This document shows positions 5,922-13,502 of a DNA stretch of 16,216 bases, piece by piece. Under the pieces are notes generated by a model. The model ran no database searches and had not been told where the DNA came from. It saw nothing but the letters and a program-made list of their open reading frames with translations. Position numbers and translations under genes: made by a program. Within the stretch, counting starts at the first letter, position 1. Each line of letters opens with the position of its first letter. The DNA comes from Legionella genomosp. 1 (lineage in GTDB: Bacteria; Pseudomonadota; Gammaproteobacteria; Legionellales; Legionellaceae), in contig CAMBDN010000030.1 of the NCBI GenBank assembly GCA_945865355.1, forward strand, positions 1 through 16,216, in the 5' to 3' direction.

Positions 5922-7832
5922 TTATCTTCGGTTAGTATGGGGTTCTTCTTGTTCGGGGGGATTGTTACCGTTCGGCTCGCTAGTTCTTTGCAATTCATGT
6001 GTCACTGCATCGTAAAGCACGTCAGCTGCCCTGGCGGAGGCTGTTCTTGAAAATAGTGATAATTGTTTACTAAAATATCCCACCGTAAGAAATGATACAA
6101 CATCGATTAAAAATTTCTTAATCGCCTCTCCCCATTCTCGATGATGGTTCAACGCGGTCCTTGCCATTCTAATTGCTGACTGACATTCGTCGCCAAAAAG
6201 TTGCTTTGATTTATTTAATGGTTCCTTAAACGTAGCTAATAAAAAATGCTCCTTTGCGTTTTCTAAGGCCAAACATAATTCATTCGCCTTTTGAGAGGCG
6301 TCCGTAAAATGGGGATCAGACTTGGCTTTCAAGGTCATTTCAGCTGTTTTTGTTTTAAAAATCGTTAAATGGGTATCAAAATTCATAGAATAGAGCATTT
6401 GAATGCGACGTTGCAAAGCATGTGCTTCGGTTGATTCTATAAACCGATTGGGATGATTTTGTTGTTCATTTGTAATCATGGTCAGATTACTTTGCATAGC
6501 AATGGCAATTTCTTTTCTCTTTTGAGAAATTGCACCCATTAGGGCAGGAGGAGATTGCTTTAAATTTAAAATAGTATGTGCGTCTCTAAGGTTTCTAAAT
6601 GTATAAAAATCATCGATTTGTAGAAGTAAAGCTTGATAATAAAACGCCATACCGTTCGCTGCCGCTCGTGGTTTTAATTCTACTTTAATATTCAGAATGT
6701 CTCGTGTTGCCTTAACAATAACTTTTTTGGCATTTTCAATGATTCGTTGCTGTCGAGTTGGATCAGTGACGTAGCCTTTATCTTGGTTTACTCTCTCGCG
6801 GTATCGAGCCTGTTTGTATACAATACCGCTACAGACATTCCCATCCGCTACCTTTACCTGATGAGCCTTAACATAGTCTCTTAGCGTTTGATTTTTTGTG
6901 TTGAATGTTGTTGATTCGTGCTCCGGATGTTTTTGAAGATATTTTTCAATGAAGGTTGAAGACTGTGCGTTTTTTACAAGAACAGGGGGTAGATTGATAG
7001 GATCTACATTGAACGTCAAACCCAATTTCTTATCTTTTGTTCTTACCCCATCAAGTTGATTGTGTAAGTCAGCTATTTTTGACATATGAAATGCCTGGTC
7101 CGTACAAAAGAGACTGCAACTTGAAAAATCTTTTTGTAAGCCACCCATTGATTTAGTCAGTTCAACCTTATGACGACAACAGAAATCGACAATTTGAGGT
7201 AAGTTAGTTGTGTGGCCAATTGAGTCGAGGAAGAAAATTCTCATTTTCCCGTCAGTATGCCGTTCGATATCTATCGTAGACCAGTGTTCGGCTGTAGCTA
7301 GTTTAAATATCAGTTGTGTTCGCTTTTGTCCATTAAGGATCAAGCGCTCTAAAAATTCACTAACACTAAATGGAACAATACCATCTATTACATGGCAATT
7401 GATGTCACGCTTTTCTTGCTTGCGTTTAATAAGAATTTCAATATCTTTTCTCGTGAGACGATATCGAATAGCGTCATCTTCAGTCGATAGCTTGGTTGAT
7501 TCAAAAATTTTTAACTTTTGCCGCTTGGCAGAGCGGTTGATCTCACTTACTTTTTTGCTGATTTCTGTGTTTATTTTAGAAAGATCATCGACTATGTTGG
7601 TTGTTGATAATGTATTTTTCAGTAGGGAACTATTGTGCTGCAAGAGGGTATCAAAACGCATTAATAGCGTTTCACGATGAGCATCAATTAATTTATTATC
7701 ATACAAATCACTGTAATTGACTGAAAACTGTATGATGGACTGAGTAATTTGCTGGATGCTCTTTTTCAAAATTTTAATTTTTTCTGGTTGTTTTTGAGAA
7801 CTCAGTGTTTTTAAATGAAATTTTGGGGACAT
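5922..7832 (-). CDS. large protein with YopJ-like cysteine acyltransferase/protease core; candidate type IV effector
   Basis: A 636-residue soluble protein. The segment ~155-250 resembles the YopJ family (clan CE): AEHWSTIDIE with His183, IFFLDSIGH with Asp203, and DFSSCSLF with Cys239. Spacings of 20 and 36 residues are close to the His-Glu-Cys spacing of YopJ (19 and 44). YopJ enzymes are secreted into host cells and acetylate Ser/Thr/Lys of signalling kinases. Residues ~15-140 are helical and Lys-rich, ~360-600 are helical with a hydrophobic patch KKFLIDVVSFLTVGYF (~572-587) that could touch membranes. The last 20 residues are Pro/Glu-rich (PPEQEEPHTNRR), like the E-block signal of Dot/Icm substrates. 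The stop is 6 bases from the right IS edge. ATG 7832 is the first start; its ribosome site is weak (TTAGAG). Function is inferred; a clan CE deubiquitinase/protease is the main alternative. Confidence 0.6.
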   Translation of the reverse strand: MSPKFHLKTLSSQKQPEKIKILKKSIQQITQSIIQFSVNYSDLYDNKLIDAHRETLLMRFDTLLQHNSSLLKNTLSTTNIVDDLSKINTEISKKVSEINRSAKRQKLKIFESTKLSTEDDAIRYRLTRKDIEILIKRKQEKRDINCHVIDGIVPFSVSEFLERLILNGQKRTQLIFKLATAEHWSTIDIERHTDGKMRIFFLDSIGHTTNLPQIVDFCCRHKVELTKSMGGLQKDFSSCSLFCTDQAFHMSKIADLHNQLDGVRTKDKKLGLTFNVDPINLPPVLVKNAQSSTFIEKYLQKHPEHESTTFNTKNQTLRDYVKAHQVKVADGNVCSGIVYKQARYRERVNQDKGYVTDPTRQQRIIENAKKVIVKATRDILNIKVELKPRAAANGMAFYYQALLLQIDDFYTFRNLRDAHTILNLKQSPPALMGAISQKRKEIAIAMQSNLTMITNEQQNHPNRFIESTEAHALQRRIQMLYSMNFDTHLTIFKTKTAEMTLKAKSDPHFTDASQKANELCLALENAKEHFLLATFKEPLNKSKQLFGDECQSAIRMARTALNHHREWGEAIKKFLIDVVSFLTVGYFSKQLSLFSRTASARAADVLYDAVTHELQRTSEPNGNNPPEQEEPHTNRR

Positions 7833-7955
7833 ACTCTAATCGATAGGATCCAATGATGATGGATGGCATTGTAGCACAAATAATAACAAAGTGGTTTGTT
7901 TGAGCCCACTTCAGGGTAGTCTCTTATTACGATGCGCTGCATAGAGTTAAATGGT

Positions 7956-8204
7956 TTATAATTTTTCGGGACTCGCTTGAAATGCTTTTTTATGTTCATC
8001 GCGGATAAAAAGATAATTCAATCCTTCATGTTCTGCCACATGATGACCATTGCCCTTTACTGGTTTGTTATCGGTAAAAAAGGCTACGGGATCATAGCCT
8101 TTTAAACCTATGCCACAGTTGGTGCTAGCGGCAGAAAAAGGTATCAGTGGCATGATGAAAAAAAAGCAATCAAGCCAGACAGGTTATATTATACTTTTTT
8201 GCAT
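7956..8204 (-). pseudogene. decayed YHS-domain protein gene
   Basis: The readable part (ATG 8153 to stop 7956, 65 residues) contains GLKGYDPVAFF followed by DNKPVKGN and ends FQASPEKL. This is the core of secreted YHS-domain proteins (KGYDPVAYF.DGKPVKG...F..NPEKY), which bind metals or serve as small sensor domains. The usual ending (LPQYGGYCA and ~40 further residues) is missing because TAA follows PEKL directly. Upstream, the same frame reads MQKSII, then TAA, then a hydrophobic signal-peptide-like stretch (LDCFFFIMPLIPFSAAST) from an ATG at 8204, so the original start was probably there and a nonsense codon now cuts the leader. Both ends broken argues for a pseudogene. Confidence 0.6.
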
Positions 8205-8217
8205 AACAGCTATTCCC

Positions 8218-8988
8218 CTATTTTTTATGCGGTGATAGGTAATCTTCTACAACTTCACCATAAGGTAAAGTTAAGTCGCAAATGAAGTGTGTAACGGACA
8301 CAATTTTTTTAACATAGAGATCAGCGATAGGAGCTAGTGCATGAGGATGTAATTCTAAACTCCCTGGTCCAGTCCAGGCGCCTTTGATCTTTACATCGGT
8401 CATATAAGTTCTGGTTAATTGATTTATTTCAGGCTTTCCATCAACTCCAGGTATGTTTTTAAGCAAAAATACGGGGCTTTGTACAGACGCTAAAACTTTA
8501 TTCTCATCAATTGCACGGTGTTTATAGCCCATGGTTGCCGTTGCAATTCTTAGGCTACCGTAATTTAGAAGGCCAATAAGGGTATCTTCTTCGACAAATA
8601 ACTGTGGCTTTGCAAGCTTCTTTGGGAAACCCCATATTTCGCGACCACCAGCGATAGGAGCATGATCGTCTAGAAACATTGAAATAGTAAATCCTCCAAC
8701 TTCACCCTTGTAGCGGACAGGTACGACCTGTCCAGACTCAGTGTAGTCGCCGAATCCTGTGGAATCAGGCATGCGGATAAACTCAAATTTAACAACGGGT
8801 TCTATTATTTCTAATTGCGGAGGAACAATGGCTCTTAACAGATCAGGATCTGTTTCATAGGTAACGATAAAAAATTCACGATTCATGAATCGGTAAGGAC
8901 CTGCTGGATAAGTACTAATCCAGCGGGGTGCTGGCATATCAAACTCATTAATGCTGGTGTGGGTATTTTTTCCTGATGGCTTGTCCAT
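8218..8988 (-). CDS. adc: acetoacetate decarboxylase
   Basis: A 256-residue cytoplasmic enzyme of the acetoacetate decarboxylase family, converting acetoacetate to acetone and CO2 via a Schiff base. The signature REIWGFPKKLAKP holds the catalytic Lys (Lys123) and its neighbour Lys124, which lowers the pKa, matching Lys115/Lys116 of the clostridial enzyme. Other family landmarks: GPYRFMNREFF near residue 30, VGGFTISMFLDD before the active site, and the C-terminal LTLPYGEVVEDY. Length is normal (~245-260). The ATG at 8988 has AGGA 7 bases upstream. In bacteria storing polyhydroxybutyrate, as Legionella does, it may remove acetoacetate from ketone-body or PHB turnover (inference). It stands alone, separated from the yceI operon upstream by a strong stem-loop. 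Some family members are aldolases or hydratases, but both active-site lysines favour decarboxylation. Confidence 0.9.
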   Translation of the reverse strand: MDKPSGKNTHTSINEFDMPAPRWISTYPAGPYRFMNREFFIVTYETDPDLLRAIVPPQLEIIEPVVKFEFIRMPDSTGFGDYTESGQVVPVRYKGEVGGFTISMFLDDHAPIAGGREIWGFPKKLAKPQLFVEEDTLIGLLNYGSLRIATATMGYKHRAIDENKVLASVQSPVFLLKNIPGVDGKPEINQLTRTYMTDVKIKGAWTGPGSLELHPHALAPIADLYVKKIVSVTHFICDLTLPYGEVVEDYLSPHKK

Positions 8989-9051
8989 AAGTTATCCTAA
9001 GTTGAGTGCGATTCATAAATAGCTAGTATGGATCATTTAAAATCCTCTTTT

Positions 9052-9092
9052 AAATCAAACATAACGCTGCTGGTTAGCGGTCTGTTTGATTT
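9052..9092 (-). terminator. stem-loop ending the yceI operon
   Basis: AAATCAAACA (9052-9061) and TGTTTGATTT (9083-9092) pair perfectly over 10 bp, with an inner CGCT/AGCG pairing (9065-9068 with 9076-9079). It lies 18 bases past the stop of the second yceI gene and 64 bases before adc. On the minus strand the stem is followed by TTAAAAGAGGATTTT rather than a pure T tract, so it may be a modest terminator or an mRNA 3'-end stabiliser. Confidence 0.5.
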
Positions 9093-9109
9093 TAGAGAGC
9101 CCGACGATC

Positions 9110-9688
9110 TTATTTTGCTTTGGCAACGAGTTTAAAGTTGACGGTGACCTCATCTTTGACTTCTTTTGTACTTGCCCATTCACCTTGACCCACCCCAAAT
9201 ATACTACGTTTTAGCGAGGTGCTGCCTTCAACAGTGATCCTGTCTTTAGACGGCTCTATCGCCGTAAATGTTAAAGTCACGGGTGCCGTTTTATCTCGAA
9301 TGGTTAATGTTCCATTCGCTTGGTAGGTTTTATCGCCTGTTTTATTAAATCCACTGGATTTAAATTCAGCTTTAGGGAACGCTTTTGCATTAAACCAATC
9401 AGGTGTAATCAACGTTGTTGTTAGATCCGAGTAGGAGGCACTGATCGAACTGACATCAATGGTGATATCGGCCTTGCTATTTTTAAGATCATTCAAGTCA
9501 AAGGCAATATTTCCAGTAAAGGTTTTAAATTGACCGGTTACAGGGGCCCCATTTTGTGTGGCAGTAAATGAAAGATTGCTTTGGTCTGGTACTATTTGCC
9601 ATTCAGGTACTGCCGCATTAACACAGACGGGTAATACGACGAGCAACAATGAAGCCATCCAAGTGTGTAGATGATTAAATTTTTTCAT
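9110..9688 (-). CDS. YceI-family periplasmic lipocalin-like protein (second copy)
   Basis: A 192-residue secreted YceI protein, a periplasmic beta-barrel that binds isoprenoid-type lipids in characterised members. A signal peptide is clear: basic MKKFNHLH, hydrophobic core MASLLLVVLPV, cleavage after VNAA. The mature part shows the YceI pattern: WQIVPDQSNLSFTATQNGAPVTGQF at the start, DWFNAKAFPKAEFKS in the middle (usual W/F..KFP.A.F), the GTLTIRDKTAPVTLTF strand pair, and a final strand EVTVNFKLVAKAK. Its ATG overlaps the TGA of the cytochrome b561 gene (ATGA at 9685-9688), showing translational coupling. The pairing of YceI with cytochrome b561 is also seen in Escherichia coli yceJ-yceI. 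The N-terminal barrel sequence differs from the first copy, so the two are not recent duplicates. Confidence 0.88.
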   Translation of the reverse strand: MKKFNHLHTWMASLLLVVLPVCVNAAVPEWQIVPDQSNLSFTATQNGAPVTGQFKTFTGNIAFDLNDLKNSKADITIDVSSISASYSDLTTTLITPDWFNAKAFPKAEFKSSGFNKTGDKTYQANGTLTIRDKTAPVTLTFTAIEPSKDRITVEGSTSLKRSIFGVGQGEWASTKEVKDEVTVNFKLVAKAK

Positions 9689-10218
9689 GAGAACATTCTC
9701 CTTAATATGTTATCTTTATCAATGAAGTGGTGTTTTAACGCTGCCGCTGCATGGAGTCCTATAAAGGCTATCAATGCGTAGCTTAACCATTCATGTACTT
9801 CTTGAAAGAGCTGTCTGACTTCTTCACTTGGGGGCACCAGATTAGGGAGGGTAATCAGCCCAAAAAACGAAGCCGGTAACCCCGCAGCTGATGTAATCAG
9901 CCAGCCTGTAATTGGCAGGGCGAACATAAACCCATAAAAAATCCAATGCACACTGCGTGCAGCCAGTTCCTGCCAGTAGGGAATAGGTAGGGTTGGGGTG
10001 ATGTTCGATAAGCGCCAAATGATTCTGATAATGGCTAGGCCTAGTACCATAAAACCATACTCTTTGTGCCATCCATAAAACCTAAGTTTTTCCAGGCTCA
10101 CTGGCAACTGAACCATCCAGAGACCTAGAATAATCAGCCCAATCATTAACGTGGCGACTACCCAGTGCAAAAGTATAGTGATAATCCCATACCTATCGTT
10201 TGAATTTGTTATTCGCAT
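9685..10218 (-). CDS. cytochrome b561 (di-haem membrane electron carrier)
   Basis: A 177-residue integral membrane protein of the bacterial cytochrome b561 family, with four helices (about 13-36, 53-70, 88-110, 145-162). His18, His51, His142 and His156 stand at almost the same positions as the four haem ligands of E. coli CybB (176 residues), so two b haems are expected; the family can pass electrons from quinol, including to superoxide. A longer frame begins at 10272, but ATG 10218 begins MRITNSNDRYG, a normal b561 N-terminus, follows GCGGGG by ~8 bases and leaves a 16-base gap from the first yceI stop; I use that start. It is in an operon between two yceI genes. Confidence 0.9.
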   Translation of the reverse strand: MRITNSNDRYGIITILLHWVVATLMIGLIILGLWMVQLPVSLEKLRFYGWHKEYGFMVLGLAIIRIIWRLSNITPTLPIPYWQELAARSVHWIFYGFMFALPITGWLITSAAGLPASFFGLITLPNLVPPSEEVRQLFQEVHEWLSYALIAFIGLHAAAALKHHFIDKDNILRRMFS

Positions 10219-10234
10219 GATATTGCCCCGCAGT

Positions 10235-10822
10235 TTATGAAGCGTTTTGACTTGCTTCAGCGCCGATCTCAATTTTTACTTCATCACCAAGGTCTGGTAG
10301 TAGCGTTTTCATGCCAAAATCGGATCGTTTAATATTTGTTGTAGCACTAAATCCCATGGTCATTTTATCACTAATCGGGTTTTTACCTTGTTTATTGAAT
10401 GTTACATTGAGTGTTACGGGTTTGGATATGCCATGGATAGTCAACACGCCAAGAACTTTGGCAGATGTTTTATTGATAACGTCCACTTTGTTACTGACGA
10501 ACGTTGCTGTTGGAAATTTTGCGTCATCAAAAAAGAGCTGGCCTTGAAGATGCTTATCAAGCTCTGGAATGCCTGTGACAATGTCAGCAATTTTGACGGT
10601 TGCTTCTACTTTATTATTTTGTGGTTTTTGTTGATCGATTGTTAGGGTGCCATTGGCATAGAACTTACCCGCTTGCGTTGAGAACCCCAAATGTCCAATC
10701 TTCCATAGGACATATGTGTGCTGGGGATCGAGGGTCCAGGTTTCCGCTGCAGCGTTTAAGGGAAGGGCTGTTGGTAATAACAATGACAATGCTAAAATGT
10801 ACTTTGAAAAACTTCGTCTCAT
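10235..10822 (-). CDS. YceI-family periplasmic lipocalin-like protein (first copy)
   Basis: A 195-residue YceI protein. The leader MRRSFSKYILALSLLLPTALPLNAAA is a typical Sec signal peptide, cleaved near AAA-ETW. The mature domain carries WTLDPQHTYVLWKIGHLGFS (classical YceI first strands with HS/HT and IGHLGFS), GHL..Q.FFDDAKFPTATF, LTIHGISKPVTLNVTF and the final DFGM..LLPDLGDEVKIEI. Length is normal for the family. An upstream in-frame ATG exists at 10882, but ATG 10822 has GGAG six bases before it and begins directly at the signal peptide, so it is preferred. It is the second gene of the likely bufA-yceI-b561-yceI unit, 106 bases from bufA with no clear terminator between. The ligand is unknown. 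Confidence 0.9.
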   Translation of the reverse strand: MRRSFSKYILALSLLLPTALPLNAAAETWTLDPQHTYVLWKIGHLGFSTQAGKFYANGTLTIDQQKPQNNKVEATVKIADIVTGIPELDKHLQGQLFFDDAKFPTATFVSNKVDVINKTSAKVLGVLTIHGISKPVTLNVTFNKQGKNPISDKMTMGFSATTNIKRSDFGMKTLLPDLGDEVKIEIGAEASQNAS

Positions 10823-10928
10823 TACATACTCCATTAACGTAAATGAATAGCTTGTTTCTATTTTCTCGTACTTCAAAAGCAATGAAGCCTTGTGTAGGAT
10901 AAAAGAGAATCTAAATTAGTGTTGATTA

Positions 10929-11204
10929 TTATTGACTTACAGCTTTTAAATTACCGCCAACTAATTTTTCACATACGCCAGTTGGTAAGAAAACAAAAGC
11001 ATCCGCTTGTCGGTCTGTCTTTGAAGATCCGGCACAAGAGGATGTTGCTGTAGCACAGTCATTTAACCCTGCTTTAACAATACCAAAGCATTTTTCTGTG
11101 TTTGAATTCTTTTCATCGACGGGTGCTGCTATCGTGGCATGAGTTGTTGCCATCGCAAGAAATGCTGTGATGGCGCATTTAACAATTTTATCCCTATTTT
11201 TCAT
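10929..11204 (-). CDS. DUF2282 small secreted protein; bufferin-type (BufA1-like) precursor peptide
   Basis: A 91-residue protein with a signal peptide (KIVKCAITAFLAMATTHATIAA) and a compact mature part with four cysteines: Cys39 (EKCFGIVKAGLNDC), Cys50, Cys57 (SSCAGS) and Cys78 (GVCEK). The patterns EKC.G.VKAG.NDCATA..SCAG and ADAFVFLP.G.C.KLVGG are those of DUF2282, now known as the BufA1 precursor of bufferins, periplasmic copper-binding peptides whose cysteines are modified by a DUF692 enzyme (BufB) with a partner (BufC). Neither partner is in this window; the next genes on the strand are yceI, cytochrome b561 and yceI. The peptide may be modified by enzymes encoded elsewhere or act unmodified. 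GGGAG stands before the ATG. Confidence 0.85.
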   Translation of the reverse strand: MKNRDKIVKCAITAFLAMATTHATIAAPVDEKNSNTEKCFGIVKAGLNDCATATSSCAGSSKTDRQADAFVFLPTGVCEKLVGGNLKAVSQ

Positions 11205-11311
11205 GAGTTATCTCCCTTTTCTCACATTATCAATACTAGCCAATAAAATTAATTTTAGCTAGCAAGTGTCCCAACCAATAAATTATATTAATCATATTTG
11301 TAATTCAACAT

Positions 11312-11396
11312 GTCAGCTCGAGTGGAGCAAGAGATCTCCTGGATGTGACTCAGCGTTTATGCCGGAGATCCTGCGACGTAAGCTCCTCTCGATGAC
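11312..11396. repeat. ~85-bp imperfect palindrome, possible dispersed repeat or MITE-like element
   Basis: Outer arms GTCAGCTCGAGTGGAGC (11312-11328) and GCTCCTCTCGATGAC (11382-11396) pair with a two-base bulge and one mismatch. Inner arms GATCTCC (11333-11339) and GGAGATC (11364-11370) pair too. The locally richer GC and lack of coding sense set it apart from the AT-rich surroundings. It lies between the divergent bufA and ychJ genes. Its ends show the GTCATC motif also seen in the repeat at 3132-3160, hinting at a related family. Confidence 0.55.
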
Positions 11397-11401
11397 GGAC
11401 C

Positions 11402-11429
11402 TTGAGATTTACTAATATTTTTATATTTT
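11402..11429 (+). promoter_or_regulatory. possible sigma70 promoter for ychJ
   Basis: TTGAGA (11402-11407) and TATTTT (11424-11429) are separated by 16 bases, in AT-rich DNA 52 bases before the ychJ start. The match is moderate only. Confidence 0.3.
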
Positions 11430-11481
11430 CCCGGGTTTATTGAAAATGGAGGTTTTCGTAAATTCGAATTTAGGAGATTAA

Positions 11482-11952
11482 ATGTTGAATTGCCCTTGTG
11501 GATCTGAACTTGGATATGAGAGTTGCTGTGGGATATACATCGATGGTACTCGCGCTGCACCAACACCTGAAACTCTCATGCGCTCACGATATACAGCATA
11601 TAGCTTAGCTAATATCGCATACATTAAAAAAACAATGCGTGGCAAACCATTCGTCGGATTTGATGAGGATGAAGCGAAGCGTTGGGCTCTAAATGTTCGT
11701 TGGATAGGCTTAAGGATCATTAGTGCCACTGAAGAAAGAAATGATCTCGGTCATGTTGAATTTATTGCACGTTTTATTGAGGCTGATAAATTAAAGTCTA
11801 TCCATGAATCGAGCGAGTTTCATGGTGAGCGTGGAGTTTGGTTTTATGTGGATGGGGTACTACAACCCACAACGTTTCAGCCACTCCAACGAAATGCCCC
11901 ATGCCCCTGCGGAAGCCTAAAAAAATACAAGAATTGCCATGCTTTGCTGTGA
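11482..11952 (+). CDS. ychJ: YchJ-family protein with two SEC-C zinc motifs
   Basis: A 156-residue cytoplasmic protein of the YchJ (UPF0225) family. It has SEC-C metal-binding motifs at both ends: CPCGS...YESCC (Cys4, Cys6, Cys15, Cys16) and CPCGSLKKYKNCH (Cys141, Cys143, Cys152, His153), each expected to hold a Zn ion. Between them is the NTF2-like domain, with the family signature PETLMRSRYTAYSLANIAYI near residues 28-48 and W.GL.I..A......HVEFIARF later. The molecular role of YchJ is not established. AGGAG lies six bases before the ATG. The stop is 8 bases from the stop of the converging 513-residue gene. Confidence 0.92.
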   Translation: MLNCPCGSELGYESCCGIYIDGTRAAPTPETLMRSRYTAYSLANIAYIKKTMRGKPFVGFDEDEAKRWALNVRWIGLRIISATEERNDLGHVEFIARFIEADKLKSIHESSEFHGERGVWFYVDGVLQPTTFQPLQRNAPCPCGSLKKYKNCHALL

Positions 11953-11960
11953 GGTATCTA

Positions 11961-13469
11961 TCAGAACAATGGATTCAATAGAAAGGCTGGTGCGGCCGCA
12001 ATATTAAGCTGGGTGTCCATTATCCCAGCATTTTTATCCGCTACGGCGTCAAACAAATCATCCGGTAAAACGGAGATTTGCATCGGCTGAAAGACATGTG
12101 CAATGGTTTCTGTACCAAAAATATTTGCTATATGGACAACTGCTTCTGGTATGGGGCTACTGTAATCCCTGGGGTCCTGCGAAGGTATCCAAAGTCCTGG
12201 TACTGTAGCATCAGCTTGTGTAATACGAATATTGTGTGGTGCTGACGGCAAAATCCTCGTCATACGAGAACTCAGTACGTGAGAATATTGTATGGGAAAC
12301 ACCTCATCGCTCAGTTGCGCTGCTCTCACAATTTCTCTTAAGCAATCTCTACCGACATTCTGGTTGTGCTCAAGACAAATTTCTATGTTATTGATGAATC
12401 TTGCACCACCGGCTGTTGTGCTACAGAGAATGGTGCCGGCACTAAATAGCAACGGTGCTTCTAAATGAATTTGTGACATATAGGGGGTCGCTGGAATAGA
12501 ATGATTGTTTGCTAATTTGTAGCCATAGCTGACGTCAATATCTGAATGGATTGCTTTAGAATGATGATGTAATTCAGGGAGAGGTCCACTGGTTACATGT
12601 AACGTAACATTGTGTAACTCAGAATTTGTATCTATTACTGGAAAACTAGCAAGAATTAAATGAATATTTAAAGGTAATGATTTCGCAATGGTATGTATTT
12701 CTCTAAGTAAAGACTGATAAGCCATGATGGTTAATGGTTGACAAGGATAAAAACTAAACTCATCCGTAATGACACGAGTTATCTTGTTTTCGCAAGAAAA
12801 TTTGATTTTACCTTCTTTGGTGCAATTAAGGTGGTGATGATGTTTGGCGAATGAGGCCAACAATGAAATTTGCTTAATCATTCGGCCTAAATATAACGCA
12901 TCATCTTCAAGCGGGAACCTTGATTCACCCATGGTGGGCATGGACGGATGCGTAACGATGATATCTTGAATTTGAATAGGGTCTAGATCAGATAGCAGAT
13001 GGCGATAGGCACGTGTGTCATTCAATAAAGCGATGCTATATGTTCGGTGATTACTCTGTTCTTCTTGCAATTGACGTAATAGACGCTCTTTTTTTCTAAC
13101 TGCAGCATCAGCGAGTTGTCGCTGATGACTCACTTGTTGATCTATGGAATGCAAATATTCTAAGTTATGTATGATTTGGCTCGTTAAATAGCCTAACATG
13201 AGTTGCTTAAAGCCAACTGCAAATTGAAGATGGGTGGAGAGAGCTTCAAAACCCTGTCTATTGAAATGTAGTGCATGAGTATATTGCAGTACTCGTGCGT
13301 GATCGGCTGCAAGACGATTTATTGTAGCTAATATCTTGTCATGCTCTAGGCTAACATTTGAAATTTCTTTTCTAAGGTTTGCCAGATCGCATAGGTTGAG
13401 TTCGCCAAAGGTACTTTCTTCAATGGGCTCAGGATTTTCTACAGGATGGAAAAAAAATGTAAATGGCAT
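11961..13469 (-). CDS. unknown protein: helical/coiled-coil N-terminal half, alpha-beta C-terminal half
   Basis: About 502 residues from ATG 13469 (MPFTFFFHPVENPEP); a TTG at 13502 would add 11 residues but has no ribosome site. Not recognised. Residues ~25-200 are mostly helical with Leu/Glu/Gln/Arg-rich stretches (e.g. KKERLLRQLQEEQSNH), likely coiled coil. The C-terminal ~250 residues look like a beta-rich enzyme domain: LNIHLILASFPVI, an AGTILCSTTAGGARF strand pair, then EICLEHNQNVGRD. The last one faintly recalls the catalytic Cys motif of nitrilase-superfamily enzymes (CWEH / ICYE), but the Glu and Lys of that triad were not located with confidence. There is no signal peptide and there are few close neighbours to suggest a pathway. 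The build (coiled coil plus lone enzymatic-looking domain, single gene) is common for Legionella effectors, which is inference. Confidence 0.6.
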   Translation of the reverse strand: MPFTFFFHPVENPEPIEESTFGELNLCDLANLRKEISNVSLEHDKILATINRLAADHARVLQYTHALHFNRQGFEALSTHLQFAVGFKQLMLGYLTSQIIHNLEYLHSIDQQVSHQRQLADAAVRKKERLLRQLQEEQSNHRTYSIALLNDTRAYRHLLSDLDPIQIQDIIVTHPSMPTMGESRFPLEDDALYLGRMIKQISLLASFAKHHHHLNCTKEGKIKFSCENKITRVITDEFSFYPCQPLTIMAYQSLLREIHTIAKSLPLNIHLILASFPVIDTNSELHNVTLHVTSGPLPELHHHSKAIHSDIDVSYGYKLANNHSIPATPYMSQIHLEAPLLFSAGTILCSTTAGGARFINNIEICLEHNQNVGRDCLREIVRAAQLSDEVFPIQYSHVLSSRMTRILPSAPHNIRITQADATVPGLWIPSQDPRDYSSPIPEAVVHIANIFGTETIAHVFQPMQISVLPDDLFDAVADKNAGIMDTQLNIAAAPAFLLNPLF

Positions 13470-13502
13470 TGATTGACGCTCGAATAAGTTGATTTGCAGC
13501 AA

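Noticed and set aside
7210..7680. 156-residue open frame on the + strand inside the 636-residue gene
   Set aside because: It is the antisense shadow of a long, motif-bearing gene; its translation has no recognisable domain and no ribosome site.
7811..7999. 62-residue minus frame between the YHS remnant and the effector candidate
   Set aside because: It overlaps the YHS frame and the start of the 636-residue gene, has no motif, and its text does not continue the YHS domain convincingly.
10311..10842. Three overlapping + strand frames opposite the first yceI gene
   Set aside because: They lie antisense to a clear YceI coding sequence and show no family motifs.
11357..11729. Minus-strand frames overlapping the start of ychJ and its upstream region
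   Set aside because: They overlap the palindrome and the ychJ coding region in antisense; composition is that of shadow frames.
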